Assembly: GCA_937958345.1 (NCBI GenBank)
Contig: CALGNW010000086.1
Span: forward strand, 1-23,407
From: an uncultured Neomegalonema sp.
GTDB taxonomy: Bacteria; Pseudomonadota; Alphaproteobacteria; Rhodobacterales; Rhodobacteraceae
Length of the DNA: 23,407 nt
Direction of reading: 5' to 3'
The notes beneath the pieces are model-generated. The model did no database searches and was not told the DNA's origin. It saw only the letters and a list, made by a program, of their open reading frames with translations. The position numbers and the translations under genes are program-made. The first letter of the stretch is position 1; every line of letters begins with the position of its first letter. This document shows, piece by piece, positions 22,721-23,407 of this stretch.

Positions 22721-23394
22721 GAATCGCGGCCTGTCAGCCGGCGCTGGGTGCGTGCGTTCAGCCACTCGGACAGCGCCACGGCAATCAGGGCGACAATCGC
22801 GGAGATGACAGCGAGGCGAAATGCGATGTCTTCGCCGTCGGGGGATTGCAGCGCGGTATAAATCGCGAGCGGCAGTGTGCGGGTTTCGCCGGGGATGTTG
22901 GCGGCAAAGGCGATTGTTGCGCCGAATTCGCCCAACGCCCGTGCAAAGCCGAGGATCGTGCCTGCAACAACGCCCGGCGCGGCGAGGGGCAATGCGATGG
23001 TGAAAAACACTCGGCGGTGGCTGGCCCCCAGCGTTCTAGCAGCGTTTTCAATTCCGCTGTCCACCGCATCAAAGGCCAGCCGGATCGCGCGGACCATCAA
23101 CGGAAAGCCCATTACCCCCGCCGCAATCGCCGCCGCTACCCACGTAAATGCGATTGAAATGCCACAACATTCTCTCAACGCGCCGCCAAGCCATCCGTTG
23201 CGCCCGAAAGCCAGCAGAAGCACATAGCCGACGACGACAGGGGGCAGAACCAACGGCAGATGAATCAGTCCTTCGATCAGCCATTTTCCGAAAAACCGTT
23301 TTCGCGACAAAATCCACGCGGCCCATACCGCAAGGGGCAGGGCGATTATCACCGCAACCCCTGCGACCTTCAGCGAGAGCCATAATGCCGTCAT
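22717..23394 (-). CDS. modB: Molybdate ABC transporter permease
   Basis: A 225-aa inner-membrane permease with about five or six hydrophobic helices. Typical ModB features are HLPLVLPPVVVGYVLL, the EAA-loop region ENAARTLGASHRRVFFTIALP and ARALGEFGATIAFA with NIPGETRTLPLAIYTALQ. It starts with ATG at 23394, close to the window edge. The bases AAATGA at its start would allow an overlapping stop of a preceding gene, in keeping with modA lying just outside the window; that gene is not seen. modB, modC and miaA are joined by 4-base overlaps. Confidence 0.96.
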   Translation of the reverse strand: MTALWLSLKVAGVAVIIALPLAVWAAWILSRKRFFGKWLIEGLIHLPLVLPPVVVGYVLLLAFGRNGWLGGALRECCGISIAFTWVAAAIAAGVMGFPLMVRAIRLAFDAVDSGIENAARTLGASHRRVFFTIALPLAAPGVVAGTILGFARALGEFGATIAFAANIPGETRTLPLAIYTALQSPDGEDIAFRLAVISAIVALIAVALSEWLNARTQRRLTGRDS

Positions 23395-23407
23395 TTCGGG
23401 TTGGGTG

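Overview
The window looks like a piece of an alphaproteobacterial chromosome. It is GC-rich and has the alphaproteobacterial orders purL–bolA–grxD and coaD–ppi–queA, a lipA–ratA/COQ10 pair, a MtnA of the Rhodospirillum-like subgroup, and TTAA-N7-TTAA (CtrA-type) and GANTC (CcrM-type) motifs in two intergenic regions. A marine or oligotrophic group near Hyphomonadaceae/Maricaulales or Rhodobacterales is a guess; the class is much surer than the order. No rRNA, tRNA, CRISPR array, insertion sequence or prophage was seen.

Left part (1-11653, all + strand), mostly housekeeping: the 3' end of purL; bolA, a 76-aa single-TM protein and the CGFS glutaredoxin grxD (Fe-S trafficking), closed by a terminator; a 730-bp gene-free stretch (1831-2560) with tandem hairpins, a GANTC cluster and an orphan terminator that suggests a small RNA; a two-CBS protein; coaD; a periplasmic cyclophilin; queA without tgt; a secreted repeat protein with a peptidoglycan-binding domain; a YcaD-like MFS transporter overlapping a DUF924 gene; a MtnA-type isomerase; a secreted DUF302 protein; lipA and a COQ10/RatA-like START protein.

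Middle and right part (11724-21089), accessory: a set of sugar-acid genes on both strands. It comprises a DenD-like dehydrogenase, a FAH-family hydrolase, a XylD-like IlvD/Edd dehydratase, a 2-keto-3-deoxy-sugar-acid-type SDR, a Gfo/Idh/MocA dehydrogenase and an SMP-30 lactonase. Together these can be read as a non-phosphorylative oxidative route: sugar, lactone, aldonate, 2-keto-3-deoxyaldonate, 2,4-diketo acid, then pyruvate plus a hydroxyacid. The sugar cannot be told from sequence, and no transporter or regulator of the cluster is visible. Two unusual genes sit inside it: an ABC-exporter membrane domain with no ATPase domain (13764-14720), and a membrane-anchored TIR protein with a C-terminal leucine-rich repeat (16805-18286) behind an AT-rich promoter region.

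Right end (21147-23394, - strand): modB-modC-miaA, joined by ATGA overlaps, couples molybdate uptake with tRNA isopentenylation. ModC lacks the C-terminal molybdate-binding domain.

The most interesting item is the TIR-TM-coiled-coil-LRR protein. Its predicted topology (TIR in the cytoplasm, LRR in the periplasm) resembles a Toll-like receptor with the domain order reversed.
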